Source: CAUZIB01 sp963663925 (GTDB taxonomy: Bacteria; Acidobacteriota; Vicinamibacteria; Vicinamibacterales; UBA8438). Taken from it: a DNA stretch of 64,000 nt. The notes beneath the pieces were generated by a model, which worked only from the letters and a program-made list of their open reading frames with translations, had not been told where the DNA came from and searched no databases. Numbering within the stretch: the first letter of the stretch is position 1; every line of letters begins with the position of its first letter. The DNA lies in NCBI GenBank assembly GCA_965237405.1, contig OZ250139.1, forward strand, positions 2,356,001 through 2,420,000, read 5' to 3'. The translations under genes were made by a program, and so were the position numbers. Shown here piece after piece: positions 19,401-25,748 of this stretch.

Positions 19401-20297
19401 ATCACCGTGTGGACCGTCGCCGGCTACGGGGCGGGCGGCCTGCTGCTCAACCCGGGGGCTGGACCGGCCATCGAGACCGGGCTGTCGATGGCCATGGTAG
19501 CCGGCGGAGGCCGGGGGCAAATCCTCGGCGACGGCAACGGCTTCGGCCTGGCATTCAAGGCTGACGCCCTGTGGGTCGGAACGCACACGAAGGCGGTCGA
19601 CGGTCCCGGCGGACGGCTCGCCGCCACCGACGCGGCGGTGAACCGGCTGCGCACGGCGCTGGAAGGCTCGCACACCCTGACGATCGGAACCCGCATGGCG
19701 CTCACCCCGAGCGTCGAGGTGGGCATCCGGCAGGACGGCGGCGACGCGGACACCGGGACCGGCATGGACGTCGGCGCCGGACTGGTCTTCGCCGACGCCG
19801 TGACCGGCTTCTCGGTCGACGTCCGAGTCCGACGGCTCGTCGTCCACCAAGCCGACGGGTTCGCCGAGCACGGCCTGTCGATCTCGGTCAGCTACAACCC
19901 GACGCCGACGACGCCACTCGGCTTCACCGCACGCGTCTCCCCCGCCTGGGGCGGCGACGCCATGAGCGGCGCCGAGGCGCTGTGGGGCCGCGAGAGCATG
20001 GGGGGCATGGGCCACGAGTCGGTGAGGGGCAGCGGGGGCCACCGCCTCGACACCGAAGTCGGCTACGGGCTGCCGATCGGCAGTCGTTTCGTCGGTACAC
20101 CGCGGGCGGGAGTGCGCACATCGGAGTACGGCCGCGACTACCGCATCAGCTACGGCGTCGGCGTCCTCGAGCAGGGACGACTGAACCTGCAGATCGGCGT
20201 GGACGCCGAACGACGGGAGAGCGCGCTGTTCCAGATGCAGGAGCCGGGGGCAGGCACCGACCAGCGCGTGCTCGGGCGCGCGACCGTGCAGTGGTAG
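13440..20297 (+). CDS. Giant Calx-beta repeat autotransporter (surface protein)
   Basis: Predicted type V secreted adhesin of 2285 aa. ATG 13440 is preferred over 13401 because GGGAGA lies 6 bp upstream. After an extended 50-residue basic N-terminus comes a signal helix (about 52-72, AATVLVVGLVLLGAAAAEA). Then follow a C-terminally repeated SwmB/Ig-like pair (about 380-820), a fibronectin-III-like domain (about 825-925), and four Calx-beta domains (about 1080-1200, 1213-1313, 1430-1535, 1645-1760; for example VDYATADGTATAGEDYTATSG) with SwmB-like inserts between. A Gly/Met-rich linker leads to a beta-barrel (about 1890-2285) ending in VQW, as autotransporters do. Inversion of the adjacent lox-flanked segment would change the DNA 105 bp upstream of this start. 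Confidence 0.85.
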   Translation: MNDSTKGLTSGERVGSAILSRAAPRRGYGPRSAAPAGARDRDRSRRPARPGRLAATVLVVGLVLLGAAAAEAQTSRILVTNALQTGDGSANTSGNDHAQLFRTGAHTNGYVLTIVSVNSADVEDDDFDVEVCEEDGSADEFPSTTCTALTAPSDFSTSYMEFTHAGLALSANTNYVVVIKQRGTGSVQLRSTTFSGEDSLGLSGWSIKDKFYWKSGSTWMIKSGSNEALRIIVDGYEVAAGDTTPPSLESATVLAANAGATIELVFDEAYTSIGAGLLGVAPFSVTADGISVTIGSLSFVRETDQTFYRLQLTGLSPAINYGQTVVVSYSDPTTGDDTTAIEDAAGNDVASFTTGAGGVPAVINNLPPPPPAVSSVEITSLSVDATNGIGLLIEATVTFSAAVDITGSPQLELDFAGTAKAAACTAATNTTTMVCSYRVAVGDVAAGGVAIAANKLTLNGGTITATGSTTVNADLDHGAVLIDANHKVDGIRPTLVTTGSDAPTTSTDGTQVILTFSENLGSVDRTKITIGIGGGNVAVTSAARVVGTEVELDLSTIIDATVMLTVALAADAVEDGASNGNLAVAATAVINAIGSTTAPTVTGIALTSTPTYAAYGRGEDVEATVTFDAAVDITGTPQLELDFDGTAKPAACVAATNTTAMVCSYTVAPGDSAPNGIAIAANKLTLNGGTITATGSTTITADLDHAAVPIDAGHTVDGIRPTLVTTGDDAPTTSTDGTTVILTFSEDIRRVNRNLITIQANGATLSTTAESRAGNKAELTLATALTATATNLTVALATNSVFDAAGNGILAVAATAVINAVDTPEDPLGTLKARRGDGEVHLEWVPVAAVPTDPDRAYQLRYGAEGGESNQWRDIPGSAPGGPHARSYTVTGLENGTRYAFELRVRRNSGVGTAAKIRQTPEAPRWSVSTNRRSVHEGEDVTLSIATRNAVGFYSAPEALTLAVIGEIVLEFATIDGADPEDFEIRVDGTTVQGYTKDITVLNFDKDLDRDPFPAQHFDVEVPVGSTSLDVTVMVLADDEEDGQEHMSFMVFRGEELVNEDTWDGTGVNIESRDAGVVKQLAVADAEATEGEDPSLDFVVTLAPAAAWTVTVDYATHAGTARAGADYTHTSGALTFQAGETAKTVSVPVIDDTVEDTPETLTVKLSNANPPYNEEEGEWEWGSQEAGVLIADSVATGTIRNTEDQAEPRAVSVSDASAAEGDSVVFTVSLSATSSQQVTVDYATADGTATAGEDYTATSGTLTFQAGETTKTISVPITDDTDNEGDETFTVTLSNAAGADLGTQAATGTIRNRPVAPLTASFSGVPAEHDGSEFTFDLSFSENVAAGYARIRDHAFSVNGATIKKAQRKTQGSNQNWTVTVDPTDNGGVSITLPATTNCSAQGAICTADGRRLSNSSSATVAGPAAVVETTPTVSIAGGSGTEGDDGSIAFTVTLDEAASGTVTVDYATADGSAEAGDDYTAASGTLSFAAGETSKAISVAIDDDIDNESDETFTVTLSNASGADLGTKTATGTIRNRPVAPLTARFGNMPAEHDGSEFTFDLHFSENVAAGYARIRDHAFSVNGATIKKAQRKTQGSNQNWTVTVDPTGNGGVSITLPETTTCNNAGAICTDDGRKLNHSTSDSVQGPVGISVSDARVEEAAGAVLAFAVTLSRSASSPITINYATSDGSATAGADYTAASGILTIESGSSSGSIEVTVLDDSHNDGEETLTLTLSNASSGVLTDATATGTIENHDAMPGALIARFGRTAAVHIVEQVEERVNAPRRPGFDGRVAGREINRNMGREFALDFLRQLGGQAGYGTPMPGNTSQQTRQPGAGGSGLGGTPLNTPGGGMNPAMGGLHSGGMEQMHGDQAGQYGMGMGFQRDRVLSGSEFALNRATSRGGILSFWSRSAQSQFHGRDGVMALNGDVRTTMLGADYSKGRMVTGVSLSHSRGLGNYASVDTGRMTSAVTGLYPWIGYKASDRITVWTVAGYGAGGLLLNPGAGPAIETGLSMAMVAGGGRGQILGDGNGFGLAFKADALWVGTHTKAVDGPGGRLAATDAAVNRLRTALEGSHTLTIGTRMALTPSVEVGIRQDGGDADTGTGMDVGAGLVFADAVTGFSVDVRVRRLVVHQADGFAEHGLSISVSYNPTPTTPLGFTARVSPAWGGDAMSGAEALWGRESMGGMGHESVRGSGGHRLDTEVGYGLPIGSRFVGTPRAGVRTSEYGRDYRISYGVGVLEQGRLNLQIGVDAERRESALFQMQEPGAGTDQRVLGRATVQW
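14590..15900 (+). repeat. Two tandem ~665-bp repeats inside the autotransporter gene
   Basis: Segments at about 14590-15240 and 15255-15900 are diverged tandem copies; long identical runs include the stretch encoding AIAANKLTLNGGTITATGST and the one encoding DGIRPTLVTTG. They encode paired SwmB/Ig-like units. Confidence 0.7.
17075..18370 (+). repeat. Two tandem ~674-bp repeats inside the autotransporter gene
   Basis: Each unit encodes a Calx-beta domain followed by an insert. The second halves are nearly identical: the stretch encoding FSVNGATIKKAQRKTQGSNQ occurs at about 17505 and again 674 bp later. Such identity suggests recent duplication or gene conversion and could allow length variation. 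Confidence 0.75.
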
Positions 20298-20755
20298 CAG
20301 GATCGGGGGAACGGGCCCCCACCCACGACTGACCCACCCAGGACCGGGCGCCGGCAAGCCGAAACGCGCGGCCGGAGCCCGGTCCAACTATCGGCGCAAC
20401 GCGTGGCGGGAGAGGGCGTCACCAGCAACGCCGAACAACCCGCAGCGCGAAAGTTGCCGTCCAGGGCACAGCCGCTGCAACGAAAGGTAGCGGAGAGCCC
20501 TACAGGCTGCAGAGCAACGACCAGCACAAACCAAGAAAGGGGATCAAGGGGATCCCCATGTGGGACGGAACGTGGAACGGCACGGACAATGGGTTCCTCG
20601 GTCGGGCCACGCTGGGCTGGTAGCGGCGCGATCGCGCGCCCAGGCCCCGTCGACCGTGAGGGCACCCGACGGGCGCCCGCGACGCAGACCGCGCCCGATC
20701 ACGGCGTCCTGCGGCGCACGCGCCGGGAGGCCCGGGTCGGCCGAGCAGAGATTCG
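20298..20755. other. Non-coding region after the autotransporter
   Basis: Only overlapping Arg-rich frames without ribosome sites; no gene, repeat or clear terminator recognised. Confidence 0.5.
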
Positions 20756-21964
20756 ATGGCGCGCCACTACGCCACCCGCGACTTTTTCCGGCAGATGCCG
20801 AACCCGCTGCTGGCCCGCTATTTCCACGCCCGCGGCGTCTTCGACGATCTCGACATTGCCGCGCTGCCGGAGCCCCAGCCCGAAGAGTTGTGGGCGGCCT
20901 GGTTGACGCTGGACGACATCCAGCGTGACGCGATGGACGCCGCGTTCCGGGACATCGCGGCGCTGAGTGGCGAGAAAGGCTACCGCGCCATCCTCGACGA
21001 CGCGGCGTGGCACTTCGCGACCGACCCGGCGGCCCACGCGGCCTTCGTCGAGCAGCTCGCCTCACTAGAGCATCATGGCGCGCGGGCGATGACGACGTTC
21101 CTCGACCATCCCGCCTGCTGGCGGCGCGCCGCGCGCTTCTTTTATGCCGAGGCGTTACCCGCCTGGCGCAAGCGCACCCATCTGCCGCACGTGCCCGCAG
21201 CCGTGGACGAGGCGAGCCTCGAGGCCCTGGCCGCCGGCCTCCGCACGTACTTCCGCCGCACCGAGGGCCGGGGCACGCACTGCGTCGTGGAACCCGTCCG
21301 TCGGGGCACGCTGGACTATTTCTTCGCCTACCCCGAGGACTACGCCCAGCACAGTGTCGAATGGGTGGACGGCCAGTTCGGGCAGCGGCCGCACCACCCG
21401 GCCTTCGAGGTCATCTACGTCTATTCGCAACCGGACGGCACGCTCGACGTGAACATCCGCGGCGCGCGCCGCGCCGTCGAACCGTTGCAGGGTCTGTTCG
21501 CGGCCACCATCCTCAAGCAGCCCGCGCTGCCCCCCGATCCGACCGACGAGAGGGTCTACGACCTGCATGCGTTACGAGAGCCCGGGTTCGAGTTCGTCTA
21601 TGACAGCGGCAGCGGCATTCAGGACGTCGCGGTAACGGCGCTGCGCCTCGCGTCGCGGGTGACGACGGGGGATCGTCTCACGCTTGAAGCCGATACGATC
21701 GGCCACCCCACGGCGATCTACGACCTGATCGCCCGGCTGGACCCGGCGGGACGCTTCCACCTCTACCGCGTCACCCAGGTCGAGCTGGCGGCGTCGGTGA
21801 TCACGGACATCAGCCAGCCGCCACAGCGGGTGACGATGCGCCTCACGCATCCCAACGCGTGCTCCCTGCCCTACGACGACCTCGGCCTGACCCTGCGCGC
21901 CATGCTGCACGCCTCTGGGATCGAGCCAAAGGCCCCCGCCGAGGCGGTGGCCCCTGCGGGATGA
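20756..21964 (+). CDS. Conserved-looking protein of unknown function, first of a coupled pair
   Basis: A 402-aa soluble protein with balanced composition and sensible codon use, starting MARHYATRDFFRQMPNPLLARYF. It has a helical N-terminal half (about 1-150) and a mixed alpha/beta C-terminal half (about 170-385) with strands such as FEVIYVYSQPDGTLDVNIRG. No catalytic motif, signal peptide or membrane helix is seen. The stop overlaps the next ATG (ATGA at 21961), so the two proteins are probably made together and may act as a complex. I do not recognise the family. Confidence 0.6.
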   Translation: MARHYATRDFFRQMPNPLLARYFHARGVFDDLDIAALPEPQPEELWAAWLTLDDIQRDAMDAAFRDIAALSGEKGYRAILDDAAWHFATDPAAHAAFVEQLASLEHHGARAMTTFLDHPACWRRAARFFYAEALPAWRKRTHLPHVPAAVDEASLEALAAGLRTYFRRTEGRGTHCVVEPVRRGTLDYFFAYPEDYAQHSVEWVDGQFGQRPHHPAFEVIYVYSQPDGTLDVNIRGARRAVEPLQGLFAATILKQPALPPDPTDERVYDLHALREPGFEFVYDSGSGIQDVAVTALRLASRVTTGDRLTLEADTIGHPTAIYDLIARLDPAGRFHLYRVTQVELAASVITDISQPPQRVTMRLTHPNACSLPYDDLGLTLRAMLHASGIEPKAPAEAVAPAG

Positions 21965-22776
21965 CGCCGCGGGACGCCCTCCTTGACCTCGTGGCGCGTG
22001 TCGGGGCGCGAGACGGCGCGGCCGTGCGGGTGAGCGAGACCGACGTACGCCAGTGGCCGGCCGAGGCCGTCTCGGCCCTCAAGGCGCACCGGCTCCTGGT
22101 TCGGGCGCGTCCCGCCAGGACGGTGGTGTGTCCCGGCTGCGAAGCCGACTGCGTCATGCCGGTGCAGACGATCCCCGCGGGGCCGCGCGCGGCGGCACGG
22201 TTCATCGTCTGTGACAAACGGAGCGACATCAACCGGGTCGCGCTCACCACGGCCCACGTGGACCAATGGAAGTGTGACGGGGAGGCGCTCGCCCGGTTTG
22301 TCGTCGAGCAGCTGGGCCTGCGGCGGAGCCGGCACCGGGTCGACGATTCAGGGACGCGACCGCTCGGGCTCGCCGCCGGCGACACGCGGCACCAGATGCT
22401 GGGCCTCCGCACGCAGGGGGACGTGACGCTGGTCGTCGCGGACACGGCCGTGGCCCTGGTGGACCTGATCGACTTCGATCGCGGCGCCTACGTCCTGGAC
22501 ACCGCCGCCATTCGCCACCTCGTCGATGCGGCGACGACCGCCGACCCGCACTACACGCCGAGCACGACGCGGCGCGAGGCCCGCACGCTCGATTCGCAGG
22601 CGCGGTACGCGCGCTGGCAAACGGCCTACCGCGCGCTGAAGCAGCGGCGCCCGCAGATGTCCGATGTGTGGTACGCCCGGCAGATTGCCAAGCAAGAGAT
22701 TGCGGCCGGCTGCCACGCGAGCACCATCCGCAAACACATGACAGGACGGCCGGGGGGCGTCACCAGGCGCGGCTGA
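21961..22776 (+). CDS. Putative zinc-ribbon/HTH protein, second of a coupled pair
   Basis: 271 aa from ATG 21961, which overlaps the upstream stop by 4 bp. Residues about 45-75 hold a possible metal site: CPGCEADC and, after 24 residues, a further Cys in FIVCDKRSDINRV. The C-terminal 60 residues (WQTAYRALKQRRPQMSDVWYARQIAKQE, then CHASTIRKHM) look like a helix-turn-helix of the resolvase type. A nucleic-acid-binding partner for the upstream protein is a reasonable inference, not a recognised family. Confidence 0.55.
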   Translation: MTPRDALLDLVARVGARDGAAVRVSETDVRQWPAEAVSALKAHRLLVRARPARTVVCPGCEADCVMPVQTIPAGPRAAARFIVCDKRSDINRVALTTAHVDQWKCDGEALARFVVEQLGLRRSRHRVDDSGTRPLGLAAGDTRHQMLGLRTQGDVTLVVADTAVALVDLIDFDRGAYVLDTAAIRHLVDAATTADPHYTPSTTRREARTLDSQARYARWQTAYRALKQRRPQMSDVWYARQIAKQEIAAGCHASTIRKHMTGRPGGVTRRG

Positions 22777-22860
22777 GGCGACGGGGCCACGGGAAGACGG
22801 CATGGTCGCGCCGCCGCCGCTCGGTCGGGTCGGGCGGGCCGTCCCGAGCGGGGACACCGC

Positions 22861-23030
22861 ACCTGAGAGCTTGTAGAGTAATTTGTATACGCAGAAGCCG
22901 TGTGAATATATAAGTGTTTTATTTACAGTAACTTACACGTATAAAGTGGTGGAGGCGGCGGGAGTCGTTCTATCGAAATCCTCAAATTCTCTAAAGTTCT
23001 AGAAAAATCGATGCGCTGAATCAGCGCGAT
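22861..23030. other. AT-rich intergenic island with a 15-bp palindrome
   Basis: A sharp drop in GC compared with both sides (AATATATAAGTGTTTTATTT near 22912), without any gene. At 23013-23027 GCGCTGA, A, TCAGCGC forms a perfect 7-bp stem; read on the minus strand it is followed after five bases by a short T-run, so it could terminate minus-strand transcription from the IS3 relic. It may instead mark an insertion junction. Confidence 0.45.
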
Positions 23031-23034
23031 CCGC

Positions 23035-23520
23035 TCAAAAGCCGAGGTAGAGACACGTATTGAGCACGTGGAGTGCGAGTACCTGGTGCCCATGTCGAAG
23101 CCGTGGGGCGAGGTGCGTTGGGCGCGTATTGCTGACCCAGCGCTGGGCGGGGGCCACGGCCGTCAACGGCCGGTCGAACACGGTGACCGCGACCGGCTGG
23201 GCGTGTTCGCTCATCGGCATGCACTCGAAGCGCTTCCGCGGCCGGGCTCGCAGCCTGTCCACGCCGCATCAGCCGGGCCACCCGCTTCTCGCTGACGACG
23301 CGCTCGCCGTGCTCGTAGAAGGCCGCCTGGCTCCGGGGCCGCCCCTACCAGCCCCGACTCCCTTCGTATCCCTTCGTACGAGACCCGAATCAGCACGGGG
23401 AGCTGCGCGTCCCGCAGGGCTCGCGCCGAGGGCGGCCCGCGCCAGGCAGAGAAGCCACTGCGGGACACCCGCAGCGCCCGACTGGGCGTATCGTCGTGGC
23501 GTTCCGCTGGACTTCATCTT
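23035..23520 (-). pseudogene. Relic of an IS3-family transposase (OrfB)
   Basis: On the minus strand, in successive frames, parts of an IS3 OrfB can be read: VSRSGFSAWRG, LIRVSYEGIRRE, then VARLMR-like MARLMRRGQAAS, then RKRFECMPMSEHAQPVAVTV with DRPLTAVAPAQRWV, which corresponds to the conserved IS3 segment (usually ...NVLDRQFTAPNQRWVGD). Several frameshifts separate the pieces and the DDE core after this point is missing. The plus-strand open frame covering the same DNA is its shadow. Confidence 0.65.
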
Positions 23521-23849
23521 GATCGCCTGTAGGCGGCCCCGATGCGGGATCGATTGCGATCGGAAATTTATATGGACGCCTCCCGGTGGCAAGGGTCGAT
23601 TGAACGTGCTGGGAACAGGTTGCAGTTCTATATCCGGCCTGTTTGTGCAGGACTGGTGCCTGCTGGCCCCGATGGAATCAGCCGACCCGCGCCTCATTCC
23701 TTTCAAGAACTCTCGGTCCATGTTCCGATCCAGGCTGAGCGGGTCGAGGTTTGCCCTGTGTGCCATCACGTCGTGTCGTCACCTTGCGCAACCTCTTAGC
23801 GGCCACCTCCTGTGGTTCAAGGATTCGTATTCCTGTCCCTGCCCCGCGC

Positions 23850-24875
23850 TCAGGCGGGTTGGGCAGTACCGTTCGGTTCGTACTCCCGGTCATGAGCCAG
23901 CAAGGCCCAGATCGTGCGCGCCATCTTGTTCGCGAGAGCCACCGCGACGACATTGGGCGGACGGCGCTTGGCCAGTTGGCATCGCCATTCCGTCGGCGCC
24001 TTCACGTGGGTGAGTGCCGAGCGGGCGCCATGGATGAGCAGGGTGCGGAGATAGGTATCCCCGCGCTTGGAGATACCGAGCATGCGCACCCGCCCGCCGG
24101 TACCACGGTGCCGAGGCACCAGACCCAGCCAAGCGGCGAACTCGCGCCCGGACCTGAAGGCAGCCGGATCGCCCATCGCGGCTACTGCCGCGGTCGCGCT
24201 CAGCACGCCGACACCGGGCATCGCGGCAATCCGCTGACTGGCGGTGTTTTGCCGGTGCCATATCTCCAATCGACGTTCGATCACGCCGATTTCGGCATCG
24301 AGCCCAGCCACTCGCGCCCATTGCTCGCGCAGGGTCTCCACCACCATGGCCGGCAGCCGCTCCGAAACCCGTTCCAGGGCCGCGGCGATGTCCCGCCGCA
24401 TCCCGGCGCGCCCTCGCGGCATCACTTCGCCGTATTCGGCCAACAGCCCTCGCAAGCCGTTGATCTGGGCGGTGCGGAACTTGACCAGTTGCTGCCGCAT
24501 GCGATGCAGCGCCAGAACCGCCTGCTGCTCTTCGCTCTTGACCGCGACCGTCTTCACCCCCGGCTGCTGAACCGCCGTCCAGATCGCCCGCGCGTCGCGG
24601 GCATCGTTCTTGTTGCCGCTGACGAACAGCCGGACCATCTTCGCCGGGAGCAGACGGACCTCGTGGCCCAGCTCCCGGAGTCGCCGCGCCCAGTGCTGTG
24701 TGCCGCCGCAGGCTTCCATGCCGACCACGCACGCCGCCCGATTGGCGAAATGCTCCAGGAACTTCGCTCGTGTGAGCCGACGGTCCACGACCTCTCCCGT
24801 CTCCAGGTCTACCCAATGCAACTGAAACACCCGCTTCGCCGTGTCCACGCCTACCACCGTTCTGTTAGCCTTCAT
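23850..24875 (-). CDS. IS110-family transposase
   Basis: 341 aa from ATG 24875 (the frame extends further upstream but MKANRTVVGVDTAKRVFQLHW is the normal IS110 start). The N-terminal DEDD RuvC-like domain shows VGVDTAK, VVGMEACGGTQHW and NDARDARAIW; the C-terminal transposase domain shows MPGVGVLSATAAVAAMGDPAAF and FAAWLGLVPRHRGTGG with the catalytic-serine region following. Full length and intact. Element ends were not found; IS110/IS1111 elements often lack terminal repeats. Confidence 0.9.
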   Translation of the reverse strand: MKANRTVVGVDTAKRVFQLHWVDLETGEVVDRRLTRAKFLEHFANRAACVVGMEACGGTQHWARRLRELGHEVRLLPAKMVRLFVSGNKNDARDARAIWTAVQQPGVKTVAVKSEEQQAVLALHRMRQQLVKFRTAQINGLRGLLAEYGEVMPRGRAGMRRDIAAALERVSERLPAMVVETLREQWARVAGLDAEIGVIERRLEIWHRQNTASQRIAAMPGVGVLSATAAVAAMGDPAAFRSGREFAAWLGLVPRHRGTGGRVRMLGISKRGDTYLRTLLIHGARSALTHVKAPTEWRCQLAKRRPPNVVAVALANKMARTIWALLAHDREYEPNGTAQPA

Positions 24876-25055
24876 CTCGGACCCTCCCGGTTTGCCTGGG
24901 AAGACCTCGTGTCTTCCCCTTGGGCACTCTGATGCCGTCGGCCCGTGAGGGTCCACCTTCAGCCCCCTGGTCGTCCGGCGTCAGAAGAGGGAGGCGTCCA
25001 TACCATTCCTTTCGCCCAGGTTGACGTATGACGTGCATCATGCGACAGTGTTTCT

Positions 25056-25331
25056 ATGCTCAAGTCTGTGCGACATCGAGCACTGAAACGGGCGGTTCGC
25101 GGTGACCGCAGCAGGCTTCCACCAGCACACGCGGCGCGGATTGTACGCATCTTGAGGGAACTGGACATCGCTATCACTCCCCGCGACATGGCCTTGCCAG
25201 GCTACCGACTGCACGCGCTAAAGGGCGAGTTTGTCGGCTATTGGTCGGTACGGGTGTCGGCGAACTGGCGAATCCTGTTCCGCATGGAGGACGGCGACGT
25301 GTTCGACGTTGACTTGACCGATTACCACTAA
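25056..25331 (+). CDS. higB: HigB-type toxin (RelE/ParE superfamily)
   Basis: 91-aa toxin, predicted ribosome-dependent mRNA endonuclease. The sequence follows the HigB pattern: start MLKSVRHRALKRAV, PAHAARIVRILRELD, LPGYRLHALKGEFVGYWSVRVSANWRILFRM, and the end DVFDVDLTDYH. Toxin-first order with the antitoxin 16 bp downstream is typical of higBA. Full length with no missing region; ATG 25056 gives the canonical N-terminus. Confidence 0.9.
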   Translation: MLKSVRHRALKRAVRGDRSRLPPAHAARIVRILRELDIAITPRDMALPGYRLHALKGEFVGYWSVRVSANWRILFRMEDGDVFDVDLTDYH

Positions 25332-25347
25332 CCATAGGGGGAACAAC

Positions 25348-25653
25348 ATGAGCATGATCAGCGATGAGATCGTGGCCCACATCCATCCCGGCGAGGCATT
25401 GCGGGAAGATTGTCTGAAGGCCGAAGGGTTGACGGTGACCGCTGCGGCCGAGAAGTTGGGTGTGGCCCGCACGACGCTGGACCGCGTACTCAACGGCCGG
25501 GGTGGAATCTCGGCCGATATGGCCTTGCGCTTCGAGTCGGTCGGCTGGTCGAATGCCGATTTTTGGATGCGTTACCAAGCCAGTTACGATTTGGCGAACG
25601 CACGAATGAGCGCGCGCAAACGTGCCGCGACGGTCGTCGTAGAGACTCGCTAA
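25348..25653 (+). CDS. higA: HigA-type antitoxin (XRE helix-turn-helix)
   Basis: 101-aa antitoxin and probable autorepressor of the pair. HPGEALREDCLKAEGLTVTAAAEKLGVARTTLDRVLNGRGGISADMALRFE is the HigA HTH_3 domain, followed by the conserved FWMRYQASYDLANAR helix. AGGGGGAA lies 8 bp before ATG 25348. It should bind HigB and the shared promoter upstream of 25056. Confidence 0.92.
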   Translation: MSMISDEIVAHIHPGEALREDCLKAEGLTVTAAAEKLGVARTTLDRVLNGRGGISADMALRFESVGWSNADFWMRYQASYDLANARMSARKRAATVVVETR

Positions 25654-25748
25654 GCGGGTGCCATGCAAACGGACACGGGACGGCAGCCAGGCCCAGCAAG
25701 GCAACTTCCCCTAGGCAGCGCTCCTTTGGTCCGTCATGACGTGAGGAA

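Noticed and set aside
16515..20387. 1290-codon minus-strand open frame over the autotransporter gene
   Set aside because: Arg/Asp/Gly-rich shadow of the plus-strand gene, which has signal peptide, Calx-beta repeats and barrel; the minus frame has no domain and no ribosome site. The 14613-16490 minus frame is rejected for the same reason.
23060..24013. 317-codon plus-strand frame
   Set aside because: Overlaps an IS3 relic readable on the minus strand and runs into the IS110 gene; low-quality composition.
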